From Dehalococcoidia bacterium (GTDB lineage Bacteria; Chloroflexota; Dehalococcoidia; E44-bin15), in assembly GCA_041649635.1 (NCBI GenBank), contig JBAZMV010000001.1, positions 62,001 to 126,000 of the forward strand: 64,000 nt of DNA, given 5' to 3'. The position numbers were made by a program, and so were the translations under genes. The notes under the pieces were generated by a model. That model was not told the DNA's origin. It worked only from the letters and a program-made list of their open reading frames with translations, and searched no databases. Shown one piece after another: positions 51,121 to 60,239 of this stretch; within the stretch, counting starts at the first letter, position 1; each line of letters starts with the position of its first letter.

Positions 51121-52698
51121 TTATCTCTCTATCCAAACATCTTTAAGATAGGAGATAGTTGTCGGCGCGGGGTTAAAACCCTTCACATACGGCTTCACCA
51201 GGTAGTAGTTCCGACCATACCACAGGGGGAAGAACGGCGCGTCGCTCACGATGGCCTGCTCCGCCGAATGATACAGATCCATTCGATCGTCGATATCGGA
51301 AGCGACCCTGGCCTCATCCAGCAAAGCGTCAACGCCGGCATCGCAATATCCTGTATAATTTTCCACGCTGCCGCAGTGGAAGAGCAGATCGAGGAAGTTC
51401 TCGGGGTCGGGGTAATCCGCTATCCACCCCACCTGAGAGGCCTGCAGCTCCCCGCTACTGGCTTCCGTTATAAGCGTGATAAAATCGAGTGCTTCGATGC
51501 TGACTTCAATGCCAAGGTTCTCCTGCCACATATAAGCAATGGCTATATAGGCGGAGTATACTCCAGCGCAACTGCCCTGAACCGACAGGACTATGGGCGG
51601 CATACCGTTGCGATAGCGCGATTCCGCCAAAAGCTGTTGCGCCTTCGATATGTTGAACTCGAGCCCGCTCAGATCATCGTTATAACCCGGCATGCCCTCG
51701 GGAAGGATGCCGTAGGCAACCGAAACGGTGTTCTTGGTCAAAACATCGACGATTTTCTCTTTATCCACGGCATAACACAAAGCCTGGCGCACCTTGGCAT
51801 CATCGAAGGGAGCTACATTGACGTTAAACCCGATGTAATAAAGTGAAAGCTCAGAACCGGACACCAGTTCTTTATTCAAAGCGTTATCCGGATCGAGAAC
51901 CCTGTCGATATCGCCAGCGCCGACGGCGACGATGTCTATGCCGCCATTTTCGTATGTCATCATTGCATTGCCCTGAAGCCGGAAAATCACGCTCTCCAGC
52001 TTGGCCGCGCCGCGATAGTAGTACTCGTTCCGCTCCAGGACTATCTGCGACCCGCTGCTCCACTCCAGCAACTTGAAGGGGCCGGTGCCGTTCGGCTCGC
52101 GCCACCAATCGTCGCCGGACTCGACGTTGTTCCGGTCGACTACGTAGGCCGCCGGATGCGTCAGCTTGGAGAGGAAGTAAGCCTTTGGCGCGTCGATGGT
52201 GATCTCCAGTGTATACTCTTCGACGACGCGGACGCCGCTGACCTCAACGGCGAGGCCGGCCAGCTTCTCCGTGACGCCGACGATATCGCCGATGTAGGCT
52301 TCCGCTATGCGCGAGCCCGTTGCCGGGTCGGCGGCCCGCTCTATCGAATACTTGAAGTCGTCGGCCGTCAACTTCCTGCCATCGTGGAAGAAAACATCAT
52401 CGCGTAGATGGAAAGTATAAGTCATTCCATCGGAGCTGATATTCCATGACTCGGCGATATCCGGAACGACTTCCAGATCGCCGTCGAGCGTGACCAGCCC
52501 GCTGAATATCTCAACTATATAGCCGGCGGCAGTGGAATCGGCGCAGTTAGCCGGGTCCAGCGTGCTGGGACTGGAGCCGAACAGTACCAGCGTGCCGCCC
52601 GACGCCGATTCCGTTGTCCCCGCGCAGCCGCAGGGCAGCAGCAAAACGATTGCAGCCGCTAACACGACAAAGATTGTTCGTACGTCGACCCGACGCAT
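51121..52698 (-). CDS. ABC transporter substrate-binding lipoprotein, family 5 (oligopeptide type)
   Basis: 525 residues from ATG 52698, with a lipoprotein signal ending LLLPCGCAG. It belongs to the DppA/OppA family: LVLFGSSPSTLDPANCADS, WNISSDGMTYTFHLRDDVFFHDGRKLTADDF, and GTGPFKLLEWSSG are typical. A TTG at 52704 is another possible start. No permease or ATPase gene is near, so it is an orphan receptor or works with an unlinked transporter. Ligand unknown. Confidence 0.88.
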   Translation of the reverse strand: MRRVDVRTIFVVLAAAIVLLLPCGCAGTTESASGGTLVLFGSSPSTLDPANCADSTAAGYIVEIFSGLVTLDGDLEVVPDIAESWNISSDGMTYTFHLRDDVFFHDGRKLTADDFKYSIERAADPATGSRIAEAYIGDIVGVTEKLAGLAVEVSGVRVVEEYTLEITIDAPKAYFLSKLTHPAAYVVDRNNVESGDDWWREPNGTGPFKLLEWSSGSQIVLERNEYYYRGAAKLESVIFRLQGNAMMTYENGGIDIVAVGAGDIDRVLDPDNALNKELVSGSELSLYYIGFNVNVAPFDDAKVRQALCYAVDKEKIVDVLTKNTVSVAYGILPEGMPGYNDDLSGLEFNISKAQQLLAESRYRNGMPPIVLSVQGSCAGVYSAYIAIAYMWQENLGIEVSIEALDFITLITEASSGELQASQVGWIADYPDPENFLDLLFHCGSVENYTGYCDAGVDALLDEARVASDIDDRMDLYHSAEQAIVSDAPFFPLWYGRNYYLVKPYVKGFNPAPTTISYLKDVWIER

Positions 52699-52725
52699 TC
52701 TCAAGTTAATAAACCTCCAAAAGAG

Positions 52726-52849
52726 GTAGGGGCACGGCATGCCGTGCCCACAATCGAGCGATGTGCAAGATGCCGGAATGCCAGTGTTCCAGGGGTGTCC
52801 CCTATCCTTATCAGATTTCCCCTGTAGGGGCGAACCCCTGTGTTCGCCC
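52726..52849 (+). repeat. Two small palindromes and a degenerate copy of the large repeat
   Basis: 52726-52749 (GTAGGGGCACGGCATGCC, then GTGCCC) and 52824-52849 (GTAGGGGCGAACCCCTGT, then GTTCGCCC) are members of the palindrome family. The part between them, around 52787-52823, has CCAGGGGTGTCCCC and TTTCCCCTG, like a shortened form of the large repeat. The gap separates aspS from the lipoprotein gene upstream. Confidence 0.7.
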
Positions 52850-52896
52850 TATCCAATCGCATCTCCACCGAGTAACGAAAGCAATATGCAACCCAC

Positions 52897-54660
52897 TTAA
52901 TCCAGCCTCAGCCTGAGATGTAGGTCCTTGAGCTGCTCCTCCGAGACCTCGGACGGAGCGTCGAACATGACATCCGCTGCGCTCTTGTTCTTGGGGTACG
53001 CGATAACCTCTCTTATGCTTGATTCGCCCGCCAGTATCATAACGAACCTGTCTATGCCGGGAGCGATGCCTCCGTGCGGCGGAGCGCCGTATTCGAACGC
53101 CTCCAGCATGTGGCCGAACCGCTTCCTGGTCTCCTCCTCCGTATAGCCGAGTATCTGGAATATCTTCTGCTGAAGCTCGCTTTTGTGTATCCTTATGCTG
53201 CCGCTGCACAGCTCAAGCCCGTTGCACACCATATCGTAGCACTTGGCCAGCACCTTGCCCGGGTCGGTATCCAGCAGCGGGATATGCTCGTCCTGCGGCG
53301 CGGTGAAGGGATGGTGTGTGGAATCCCACCTTCCCTCCTTGTTTTTCTCGAACATGGGGAAATCCACGATAAAGCAGAAGGCCAGCACATCGGGATCGGC
53401 GAGATTCAAACGCTTTGCCATCTCGCCGCGCAGCGCGCTCAGCGACTGTTCCACTACGGGCCGCGCTCCGGCGACGATGAATATCATGTCGCCGTCTTTA
53501 GCCTCGAAGCGCCGCCTCATCTCCTCTTTCTGCTCCTCGCTGAAGAACTTGGTCACCACGGCCTTGGCGCCCTCGCCGCCGACGGGCAGGTTGAGCAGCC
53601 CTTTCGACCCGTATGCCTTGAGGAACTCGCCCAGATCGTCGACCTGTTTGCGCGAATAGCCCGCGCAGCCCGGCGCGCATATGCCGCGCACGATGCCGCC
53701 GGCATCCAGCGCCGACTTGAAGACGCCGAACTCCGTCCGCGCCGCGATGTCCGACATATCCTTTATCTCCATGCCGTAGCGGATATCCGGCTTGTCGCTG
53801 CCGAACCTGTCCATGGACTCGCGGTAAGTCAGGCGCGGGAACGGCTTTATCATCTTATATTTAGGAGTGACGTTTTCGACAATGGCGACGAACATATCCT
53901 CCATCAGCTTGAGGATATCCTCCTGGTCTATAAATCCCATCTCCAGGTCGAGCTGGGTGAACTCCGGCTGGCGGTCTGCGCGCAGGTCCTCGTCGCGGAA
54001 ACAGCGCGCTATCTGGAAATACTTATCGAAGCCGGCAACCATAAGGAGTTGCTTCATCTGCTGCGGCGACTGCGGCAGGGCATAGAACTTGCCCGGCTGG
54101 ACGCGGCTCGGCACCAGGTAGTCGCGGGCGCCCTCGGGCGTGCTCTTTATCATTATCGGCGTCTCGATCTCAAGGAAGCCGCGCTCGTCCAGGAAATCGC
54201 GCATGAACTTGATCACGCGGTGGCGCAGCACGATGTTATCATGCATGCGCGTCCGTCTCAGGTCCAGATAGCGGTAGCGCAGCCTCACGTTCTCGTCCAC
54301 GTCCGTACCGTCGCTGCCGATATCGAATGGAGGAGTCCTGGACTGATTCAACAGCTCGGCTTTCTCAACACTAACTTCTACCTCGCCGGTAAGGAGATTG
54401 GGATTCTCCGCCCCCGCCAGGCGTTTCATGACCGTTCCGGTCACACTGAGCACATATTCGTTGCGCAGCTTTGCGGCTATGGCATGCGCCTCGGCCGATA
54501 CCTTTGGATTGAATACCACCTGCACCAGCCCCGTTCCGTCACGCAGGTCTATGAATATCAGTCCGCCGTGGTCGCGCCACTTCTGCACCCATCCTGCGAG
54601 CCTCACACTCTCGCCCGAATCCTTCGCCGTCAACGTACCACAACCATGAGTTCTGTACAT
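52897..54660 (-). CDS. aspS: Aspartyl-tRNA synthetase
   Basis: A 587-residue bacterial-type AspRS. It has an OB-fold anticodon domain, class II motifs (GFLEIETPIMIKSTPEGARDYLVPSR and a motif-3 end, GIAPGIDRFVMILAGESSIREVIAYPKN) and the bacterial insertion (GAD domain). The C-terminal PKNKSAADVMFDAPSEV is typical. A discriminating or non-discriminating type cannot be told here. It is a single-gene unit with a start at 54660. Confidence 0.97.
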   Translation of the reverse strand: MYRTHGCGTLTAKDSGESVRLAGWVQKWRDHGGLIFIDLRDGTGLVQVVFNPKVSAEAHAIAAKLRNEYVLSVTGTVMKRLAGAENPNLLTGEVEVSVEKAELLNQSRTPPFDIGSDGTDVDENVRLRYRYLDLRRTRMHDNIVLRHRVIKFMRDFLDERGFLEIETPIMIKSTPEGARDYLVPSRVQPGKFYALPQSPQQMKQLLMVAGFDKYFQIARCFRDEDLRADRQPEFTQLDLEMGFIDQEDILKLMEDMFVAIVENVTPKYKMIKPFPRLTYRESMDRFGSDKPDIRYGMEIKDMSDIAARTEFGVFKSALDAGGIVRGICAPGCAGYSRKQVDDLGEFLKAYGSKGLLNLPVGGEGAKAVVTKFFSEEQKEEMRRRFEAKDGDMIFIVAGARPVVEQSLSALRGEMAKRLNLADPDVLAFCFIVDFPMFEKNKEGRWDSTHHPFTAPQDEHIPLLDTDPGKVLAKCYDMVCNGLELCSGSIRIHKSELQQKIFQILGYTEEETRKRFGHMLEAFEYGAPPHGGIAPGIDRFVMILAGESSIREVIAYPKNKSAADVMFDAPSEVSEEQLKDLHLRLRLD

Positions 54661-54804
54661 ATTTAGTTAATCTCCTTAGTTCGCTAACGATTATAGATGA
54701 TTGCGGGCAGCGATTTCAATCGAATCGGAACCGCTTGGTCTTTCCGCGCACGCCGACAATCTACGCCGCCATACGGCCTAATCGACAATATACATCTATC
54801 GTTG

Positions 54805-54833
54805 TTGACATTTGCCTACAAGTATGCTAGATA
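54805..54833 (+). promoter_or_regulatory. Promoter of the type IV pilus operon
   Basis: TTGACA (54805-54810) and TAGATA (54828-54833) are 17 bases apart, about 110 bases before pilB. It lies in the AT-rich gap 54661-54943, which shows no other feature. Confidence 0.75.
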
Positions 54834-54943
54834 TAGTCTGGAGTATTGTTTATATCATTTTATAGTTATTAAACATCAAGTAATTGCGGCGGATTTTAAA
54901 TCGTGTTATAAATCAAGGCAAGTAATCGCGAGAGCGTAGATTA

Positions 54944-56560
54944 ATGGCTGATAAGAACGCGCCTAAAACAGAAAGCAAAGAGAAAAAGGGCAACGGCGGT
55001 AATAAACAGAACGTCGTCAGCTTTCAGTTTTCTTCTCCTGCTGTAGACCTTGAAACGATAGACGTTCAAACGGAAGCGCTGGAACTGATACCGAGGAAGG
55101 TGGCGCTGGAGCAGGAAGTGCTTCCCTACAAGCTGGAGGACGATACCCTCACCGTTGTCACCTATAACCCGGACGACTTACAGCTCATCGACACGCTGTC
55201 CGTGCTTACAAAGAAGCGCATAAAAACGGTTACTCCGAACACTGGCGACCTCCATGTCTTCATAAAGAGCAAATATGAGAACGCGTCCGTTCAAGACGCC
55301 ACCCCCATGTTAAGCGAATCCTTGATGGACATCATCGCTCCTATCGAGATATCCAAGCAGGAGGAACTGTCGGAAGCCTCGATGGAAGCGGCCACCGACG
55401 CGCCAATCGTGAAAGCGGTGGACTTTATAATCACACGCGCCGTTCAGGAAAGGGCCTCGGATATTCACATAGCGCCTGAGGAGCACGTGCTGAACGTGCG
55501 CTACCGCATAGACGGTGTGCTGCACAACTCGGTTTCGCTCCCACTCGGTGTCATGTCCGCCGTGCTGACCAGAATTAAGATATTGGCGAACATGAACATC
55601 GCCGAGCGCCGCCGCCCGCAGGACGGCTCCTTCTCAGCAAAGATATCGGGCAGGGTGATCGACTTCCGCGTAGCCACCATCGGCACCAACTGGGGAGAAT
55701 ACTGCGTCATGCGCGTGCTGGACAAGACCTATAGCATAATCGAACTTGAAGACATAGGCATGCCGCAATATTTCCTGGAACCATACCTGCAATGTCTGAA
55801 TTCGCCGTTCGGAATGATAATATTCAGTGGCCCTACCGGTTCGGGTAAAACCACCTCGCTTTATTCATCTCTAGCCAAGCTGGACAGGGAAAAACTGAAT
55901 ATCATGAGCATTGAAGACCCCATTGAATATAAATTCGATGGGATAAGGCAGATACAGGTCAACCGCGCCGCCGAAATCACCTTCGCGAAAGGGTTGCGCC
56001 AGTGCATGCGTCTCGACCCGGATGTTATACTCGTAGGAGAAATTCGAGACAAGGAAACGGCCCAGACCGCCGTAGACGCCGCCTTGACGGGACACCTTGT
56101 GCTGACCTCCATCCACTCCAACGACGCCGTAGGCGCGCTCGTGCGCTTGGTAGACCTGGGAGTCGAACCGTTCCTTGTGACCTCCGCCGTGCTGGCAACC
56201 ATATCCCAACGCCTGGTGAGAAGGGCATGCCCCAAATGCAAAGAGATACAAACGGCGCCCGTGGCAGATCAGCTGGTATATAAACAGGTGACCGGCAAGG
56301 AAAAAACCGATTTCCATTACGGTAAAGGTTGCAGCAACTGCTCAAACACCGGATTCCGCGGAAGGATCGGCGTATTTGAGCTTCTGCTGGTGACTGATAC
56401 CATCAAGAGCATGCTTTCCAGGGGCGCAGGATCCGTGGAGATTAAACAACAGGCGGTGAAAGACGGCATGCTCTTCATGCGGCATCACGGCATGAGCCTG
56501 GCGAGGGAAGGCATGACCACCCCCGGCGAAGTGGCGCGCCATGTATTCACCATCGACTAG
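54944..56560 (+). CDS. pilB: Type IV pilus assembly ATPase PilB
   Basis: A 538-residue PilB/GspE ATPase. It has an N-terminal MshEN-like domain (about 40-130), Walker A GPTGSGKTTSLYSS near residue 300, Walker B ILVGEIRDKETA, and a zinc-binding CPKC...CSNC pair near 430-465. It powers pilus extension. Its bacterial features clearly separate it from the ArlI pair at 24.8-28.3 kb. It lacks a plus-strand partner upstream and opens the pilus operon. Confidence 0.94.
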   Translation: MADKNAPKTESKEKKGNGGNKQNVVSFQFSSPAVDLETIDVQTEALELIPRKVALEQEVLPYKLEDDTLTVVTYNPDDLQLIDTLSVLTKKRIKTVTPNTGDLHVFIKSKYENASVQDATPMLSESLMDIIAPIEISKQEELSEASMEAATDAPIVKAVDFIITRAVQERASDIHIAPEEHVLNVRYRIDGVLHNSVSLPLGVMSAVLTRIKILANMNIAERRRPQDGSFSAKISGRVIDFRVATIGTNWGEYCVMRVLDKTYSIIELEDIGMPQYFLEPYLQCLNSPFGMIIFSGPTGSGKTTSLYSSLAKLDREKLNIMSIEDPIEYKFDGIRQIQVNRAAEITFAKGLRQCMRLDPDVILVGEIRDKETAQTAVDAALTGHLVLTSIHSNDAVGALVRLVDLGVEPFLVTSAVLATISQRLVRRACPKCKEIQTAPVADQLVYKQVTGKEKTDFHYGKGCSNCSNTGFRGRIGVFELLLVTDTIKSMLSRGAGSVEIKQQAVKDGMLFMRHHGMSLAREGMTTPGEVARHVFTID

Positions 56561-56674
56561 ATATTCAACGCCATTGTAATTCGCAAGCATTGCAATTATC
56601 ATTGTATTATAATAGTATATTCAAACTAAGAAACCGATACGCCATTAGTCGACGGTTCTGTAGGGGGGAACCAT

Positions 56675-57895
56675 ATGAGGCGATTCAGTTACATAGGTTT
56701 TAATCCCAACGGCGAAGAGGTAAGGGGAGAGCTGGAGGCCGACTCCGAAAGGACTGCGGAAGCGACCCTCTGGAAGTCCGATATCACCATCGTCAATATC
56801 AAAGAAAAAAAGAAACTGCTGCCTCCAATAGAGGAACTGCTGCCGTCACTGTACGCCGTTAAGACCGAAGAAATAATCAATTTGAACCGCGATCTTTACA
56901 CGCTCCTGAATGCGGGCATCGGCATCTACCCTTCACTGACAATGCTTTACGAACGCACAAATAAGAGGTCTATGAAGAGCCTGATACAGGACATACTTCA
57001 ATCGGTCGAGGCAGGCAGTTCCTTCTCGGAAGCATGCGAGAAACATCCCAAACTATTCTCGCCTTTCTATATACGCATGACAAAAGTTGGCGAGGAAATA
57101 GGTAATATGGAGCAGATGCTGCAGCAGATAAGTATCCAGATGGTCAAAGAGGCCGAGATCAAGCGGAAGGTAAAGGGAGCTATGACATATCCGATGATCG
57201 TGCTTGTATTTGCGGTAGTGGCCATCATCGGTCTTGTAACCTTCCTTGTTCCGGCCATGAAGGGTCTGTTTGAGCAGATGGGCGGCGAGATGCCTTTCCT
57301 CACAAAAGCCATGGTATCCATATCTGATTTCACTATGGATAATATCCTTTACCTGTCTATCGTCACATTCCTAATCATAGGCGGCGTTATATGGTATCTC
57401 AGAACAGCGCGGGGTAAGATGACCAAGGATGCCATGATGCTGAAGACACCTATCATCAAAGATGTAAACTTAAAGGGAGCCATGGCCAGGACAACGCGGA
57501 ATATGGCGTTGCTGCTGGGAGGAGGAATATCAATTACTGACGCGCTGGACCTAATAGTGCAAACGAGCGATAACCACATCTTAAAGAGGGCATTCCAGCA
57601 ACTGCGGAGCGACGTGAATGACGGACTTCTTTTATCACAGGCGCTGAAAAACCAGGCTATTTTCCCGACTCTAATCGGACAGGTAGTAGGTGTCGGTGAA
57701 TTAACGGGAAAGCTCGAACCTAATCTAATTTCAATAGCAGATTTCTACGAGACAGAGACGGACAGGGCGGTGGCAAAAGCGACCCAGATGCTTACACCTA
57801 TCATGACCGTAGTCATTGGAGGAATAGTTGCTGTGATAGCCCTCTCCATGTACCAGCCGATGTACGGCATAGCCGGACAGATTCAGGGTGAATAA
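56675..57895 (+). CDS. pilC: Type IV pilus inner-membrane platform protein PilC
   Basis: A 406-residue GspF/PilC protein with two repeated cytoplasmic domains and membrane helices at about 170, 225 and 380. Motifs are LNRDLYTLLNAGIGIYPSLTML and the C-terminal TPIMTVVIGGIVAVIALSMYQPMY. It works with PilB. It starts about 115 bases after pilB. Confidence 0.94.
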   Translation: MRRFSYIGFNPNGEEVRGELEADSERTAEATLWKSDITIVNIKEKKKLLPPIEELLPSLYAVKTEEIINLNRDLYTLLNAGIGIYPSLTMLYERTNKRSMKSLIQDILQSVEAGSSFSEACEKHPKLFSPFYIRMTKVGEEIGNMEQMLQQISIQMVKEAEIKRKVKGAMTYPMIVLVFAVVAIIGLVTFLVPAMKGLFEQMGGEMPFLTKAMVSISDFTMDNILYLSIVTFLIIGGVIWYLRTARGKMTKDAMMLKTPIIKDVNLKGAMARTTRNMALLLGGGISITDALDLIVQTSDNHILKRAFQQLRSDVNDGLLLSQALKNQAIFPTLIGQVVGVGELTGKLEPNLISIADFYETETDRAVAKATQMLTPIMTVVIGGIVAVIALSMYQPMYGIAGQIQGE

Positions 57896-57942
57896 GAAAT
57901 TATTTTAAATTAGATTATTTTAATAATAATTAAGTTTTAATA

Positions 57943-57971
57943 TTGACATTTAGTTTTAATTATTGTATAAA
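57943..57971 (+). promoter_or_regulatory. Promoter before the pilin-like genes
   Basis: TTGACA (57943-57948), 17 bases, TATAAA (57966-57971). A small hairpin, CCTG-CAAC-CAGG, lies in the leader at about 57981-57992. It would drive the pilin-like genes separately from pilBC. Confidence 0.75.
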
Positions 57972-58054
57972 TATATGATAACCTGCAACCAGGTAAGGGC
58001 ATAGAGTCAATTACTGTTTATATAGCGTAGATGTAGGAGAAGGGGAGGGTAGCT

Positions 58055-59098
58055 ATGAATAAGAGAGGCACAACCCTCATTGAGACCCTCATATCTATAT
58101 TTCTCATATCTTCTGTTGTTCTTACATTACTTGAGGCTCTAAATGTAGGTATAACAGGTACGCTGAACCTTAGCCGCAAGACTTCGGCATTGAACCTTGC
58201 CAAGTCACAAATGGAATATGTGAAGGTGCAGAAATATATCAATGCAAGCGGTGACTTTGATGATACGTATGGTAATATATCCCCTAATATAAGCGATATT
58301 ACCAATTACACCATCGATGGAGAAGTGGAAGTCCTAGGAATAAGCCAATCGTTGCAGAAAATAACGGTAAACGTAAACTATATGGCCGGCAAAGAGGATG
58401 TTGAGCTTATAGGCTATAAAATTGCGGAGGGGAATGCCTTTACATCCGCTCCTCCGGCAAAGGGAAACCTCGTCAGCGATGTCATACAGGACATGCCTTT
58501 TGAATCGCCTGGCGGCTGGGCGCTGGGATGCTGGGGCTTCTTGGAATGGCTCCTCGGCGAACAGGGCTGCGGAACGTGGACGGGATACTATCGCACTATA
58601 ACCACCAGCCAGGAGGGATACATCAGCGCCACGTGGGGCTTCAACTGGACAAACGAGTTCGCTAACACTATATACGGGTACTTCACCTGGGGAGCTCCGT
58701 TCATCGGCATATATGCGGGAGTGCCGGACTGGGCTCAGCGGGATTACCTGGATCAACCCTATCCTGACGGAGTCGTCTTCAGACCGGGAAGTGATACCGC
58801 ATGGGACGGCGGATGTATGCCGGGGTGTGGCTGCGACCCGGATGTACCTGGTGATTATGCTCCGATAGTAAAGGCGCCATCGGGTTGTCATATCGATGAA
58901 GGTGTTGAGCAATGGACGTATGAGCACAACTGTTGGTTTTTAGGCATCCCCTGCGACAAGCCAGCAACAGGATATTATGAATTTACCGTAAAAACAGCCA
59001 GCCCCCAACCTGCGGGGACATATACCGTACTGTTTTTCAATGGAGAGGACAGAGTCTCATTCGAGACCGTAACCGCAGCGGTCACATATGTTTACTAA
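58055..59098 (+). CDS. Large type IV pilin-like protein with cysteine-rich ectodomain
   Basis: A 347-residue protein with a class-II-like prepilin start: NKRG-TTLIETLISIFLISSVVLTLLEAL, with cleavage after Gly near residue 5 and Glu at +5. The long ectodomain is rich in Trp and Cys (LGCWGFLEWLLGEQGCG, GGCMPGCGC), suggesting disulfides. It resembles a minor pilin or adhesin more than a filament subunit. It starts behind GGGGAGGG. Gene order pilB-pilC-pilins supports the system. Confidence 0.8.
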   Translation: MNKRGTTLIETLISIFLISSVVLTLLEALNVGITGTLNLSRKTSALNLAKSQMEYVKVQKYINASGDFDDTYGNISPNISDITNYTIDGEVEVLGISQSLQKITVNVNYMAGKEDVELIGYKIAEGNAFTSAPPAKGNLVSDVIQDMPFESPGGWALGCWGFLEWLLGEQGCGTWTGYYRTITTSQEGYISATWGFNWTNEFANTIYGYFTWGAPFIGIYAGVPDWAQRDYLDQPYPDGVVFRPGSDTAWDGGCMPGCGCDPDVPGDYAPIVKAPSGCHIDEGVEQWTYEHNCWFLGIPCDKPATGYYEFTVKTASPQPAGTYTVLFFNGEDRVSFETVTAAVTYVY

Positions 59099-59155
59099 AT
59101 ATCAACCGGGCTGTACAGGATGAACGTTGAAGATTTTGGAAGGAACTGCAGCACA

Positions 59156-60226
59156 ATGAAGCGCTTGCGCGGTTTTACATTGATAGAGGTGGTAACAGCG
59201 CTGGCTATCACTTCCATACTGTTGCCCGTAGTAAGTATTGTATTCTATCAGGTACTGGTCATCCCTCCAGATCAGAGTGCCTACATCACACTTGTCAACG
59301 ATGTGGAGCGTCTCGCATCAATGCTCTATCAGGACGGCTATAGAGCTGAAACCTTCAGCGAAGGAGACTTGAACCCGGATTTCGGTTCTTTCAGCTGGAC
59401 CGATTACTCCACAGGAGATATATATTACGTCAGATATTACTGGACTGGCAGCGATTGCAGCAACAGCTCGCAGTGCCATATAGCCAGAGAGGTTACTATT
59501 ATAGCCCCGACGCCGACACCATCGGAACCGACACCGACGCCGACACCAACGCCTACGCCCACACCCACACCAACGCCTACGGCCCTGCCCACGCCTACGG
59601 CTACGGCTACCCCTTCATCATATACCTATTGCGACAACTGGGGTGAGGACAAGTGGGCCTACGGCAGAACCTGGAGCAACCAGGAATGGGTTACCTGCAG
59701 CCGTCCCTATGATCTAGCGGACTTCTTCAATATGGGGGTAAGGGTTCCCTCCTGCGTTGGCGAGATCGATTCCGGATACCAGATGTTTTACGGCGACGAA
59801 TCTATATATGATGCGATATGCAGCGTCGGCGACGACTACTGGATGGAATACGAGTATCTTGCCGTACCGGTGCCCCATGAGGATTCGCAATTATACCAGT
59901 TCAAGATTTATCAGGACAGGGATAGCGTCACCGAGATATCGGTAACATTTATAGGCCGCGGCCCGGATGCTCCTTCCGACACTATATACTATCTTAAGGT
60001 TTATTTGTGGGACTATGTAGACGACACGTGGGACAGATACGTTAATGTGAATGGACCAGCTGGCAGTGCGGTTATGAATACCTATACTTTCAGCATCTCA
60101 TCGAATCCTAATCACTATATCGAAGCGGGCTCCGGGAACCTCAGCGTTCTCGTCGCGGCGGATTTCAATCCCAGCCACTCGTCCCAGGGTGTATATACAG
60201 ATTATATAGAGGTAGAGATAGAGTAG
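59156..60226 (+). CDS. Type IV pilin-like protein, PilW/PilV-type, with Pro-Thr linker
   Basis: 356 residues from ATG 59156, preferred because it gives the usual short leader KRLRG-FTLIEVVTALAITSILLPVVSI; a start at 59120 would add 12 residues. A TPTPTPTPTPTPTP linker near residues 125-150 separates the helix part from a beta-rich C-terminal domain, which ends with a lectin- or carbohydrate-binding-like sandwich. It may be a minor pilin displayed at the tip. The tandem pilin-type genes and shared style suggest an adhesin set. Confidence 0.82.
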   Translation: MKRLRGFTLIEVVTALAITSILLPVVSIVFYQVLVIPPDQSAYITLVNDVERLASMLYQDGYRAETFSEGDLNPDFGSFSWTDYSTGDIYYVRYYWTGSDCSNSSQCHIAREVTIIAPTPTPSEPTPTPTPTPTPTPTPTPTALPTPTATATPSSYTYCDNWGEDKWAYGRTWSNQEWVTCSRPYDLADFFNMGVRVPSCVGEIDSGYQMFYGDESIYDAICSVGDDYWMEYEYLAVPVPHEDSQLYQFKIYQDRDSVTEISVTFIGRGPDAPSDTIYYLKVYLWDYVDDTWDRYVNVNGPAGSAVMNTYTFSISSNPNHYIEAGSGNLSVLVAADFNPSHSSQGVYTDYIEVEIE

Positions 60227-60239
60227 CAGGGTAAATGCC

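Noticed and set aside
53074..54666. A 530-codon open frame on the plus strand
   Set aside because: It lies antisense to aspS, has no family resemblance and no ribosome-binding site, and is a product of high GC codon usage.
57975..58054. Second GEMM riboswitch before the pilin-like genes
   Set aside because: There is a CCTG-CAAC-CAGG hairpin but no CAAACC, no GNRA loop and no ACGCAAAGC segment.
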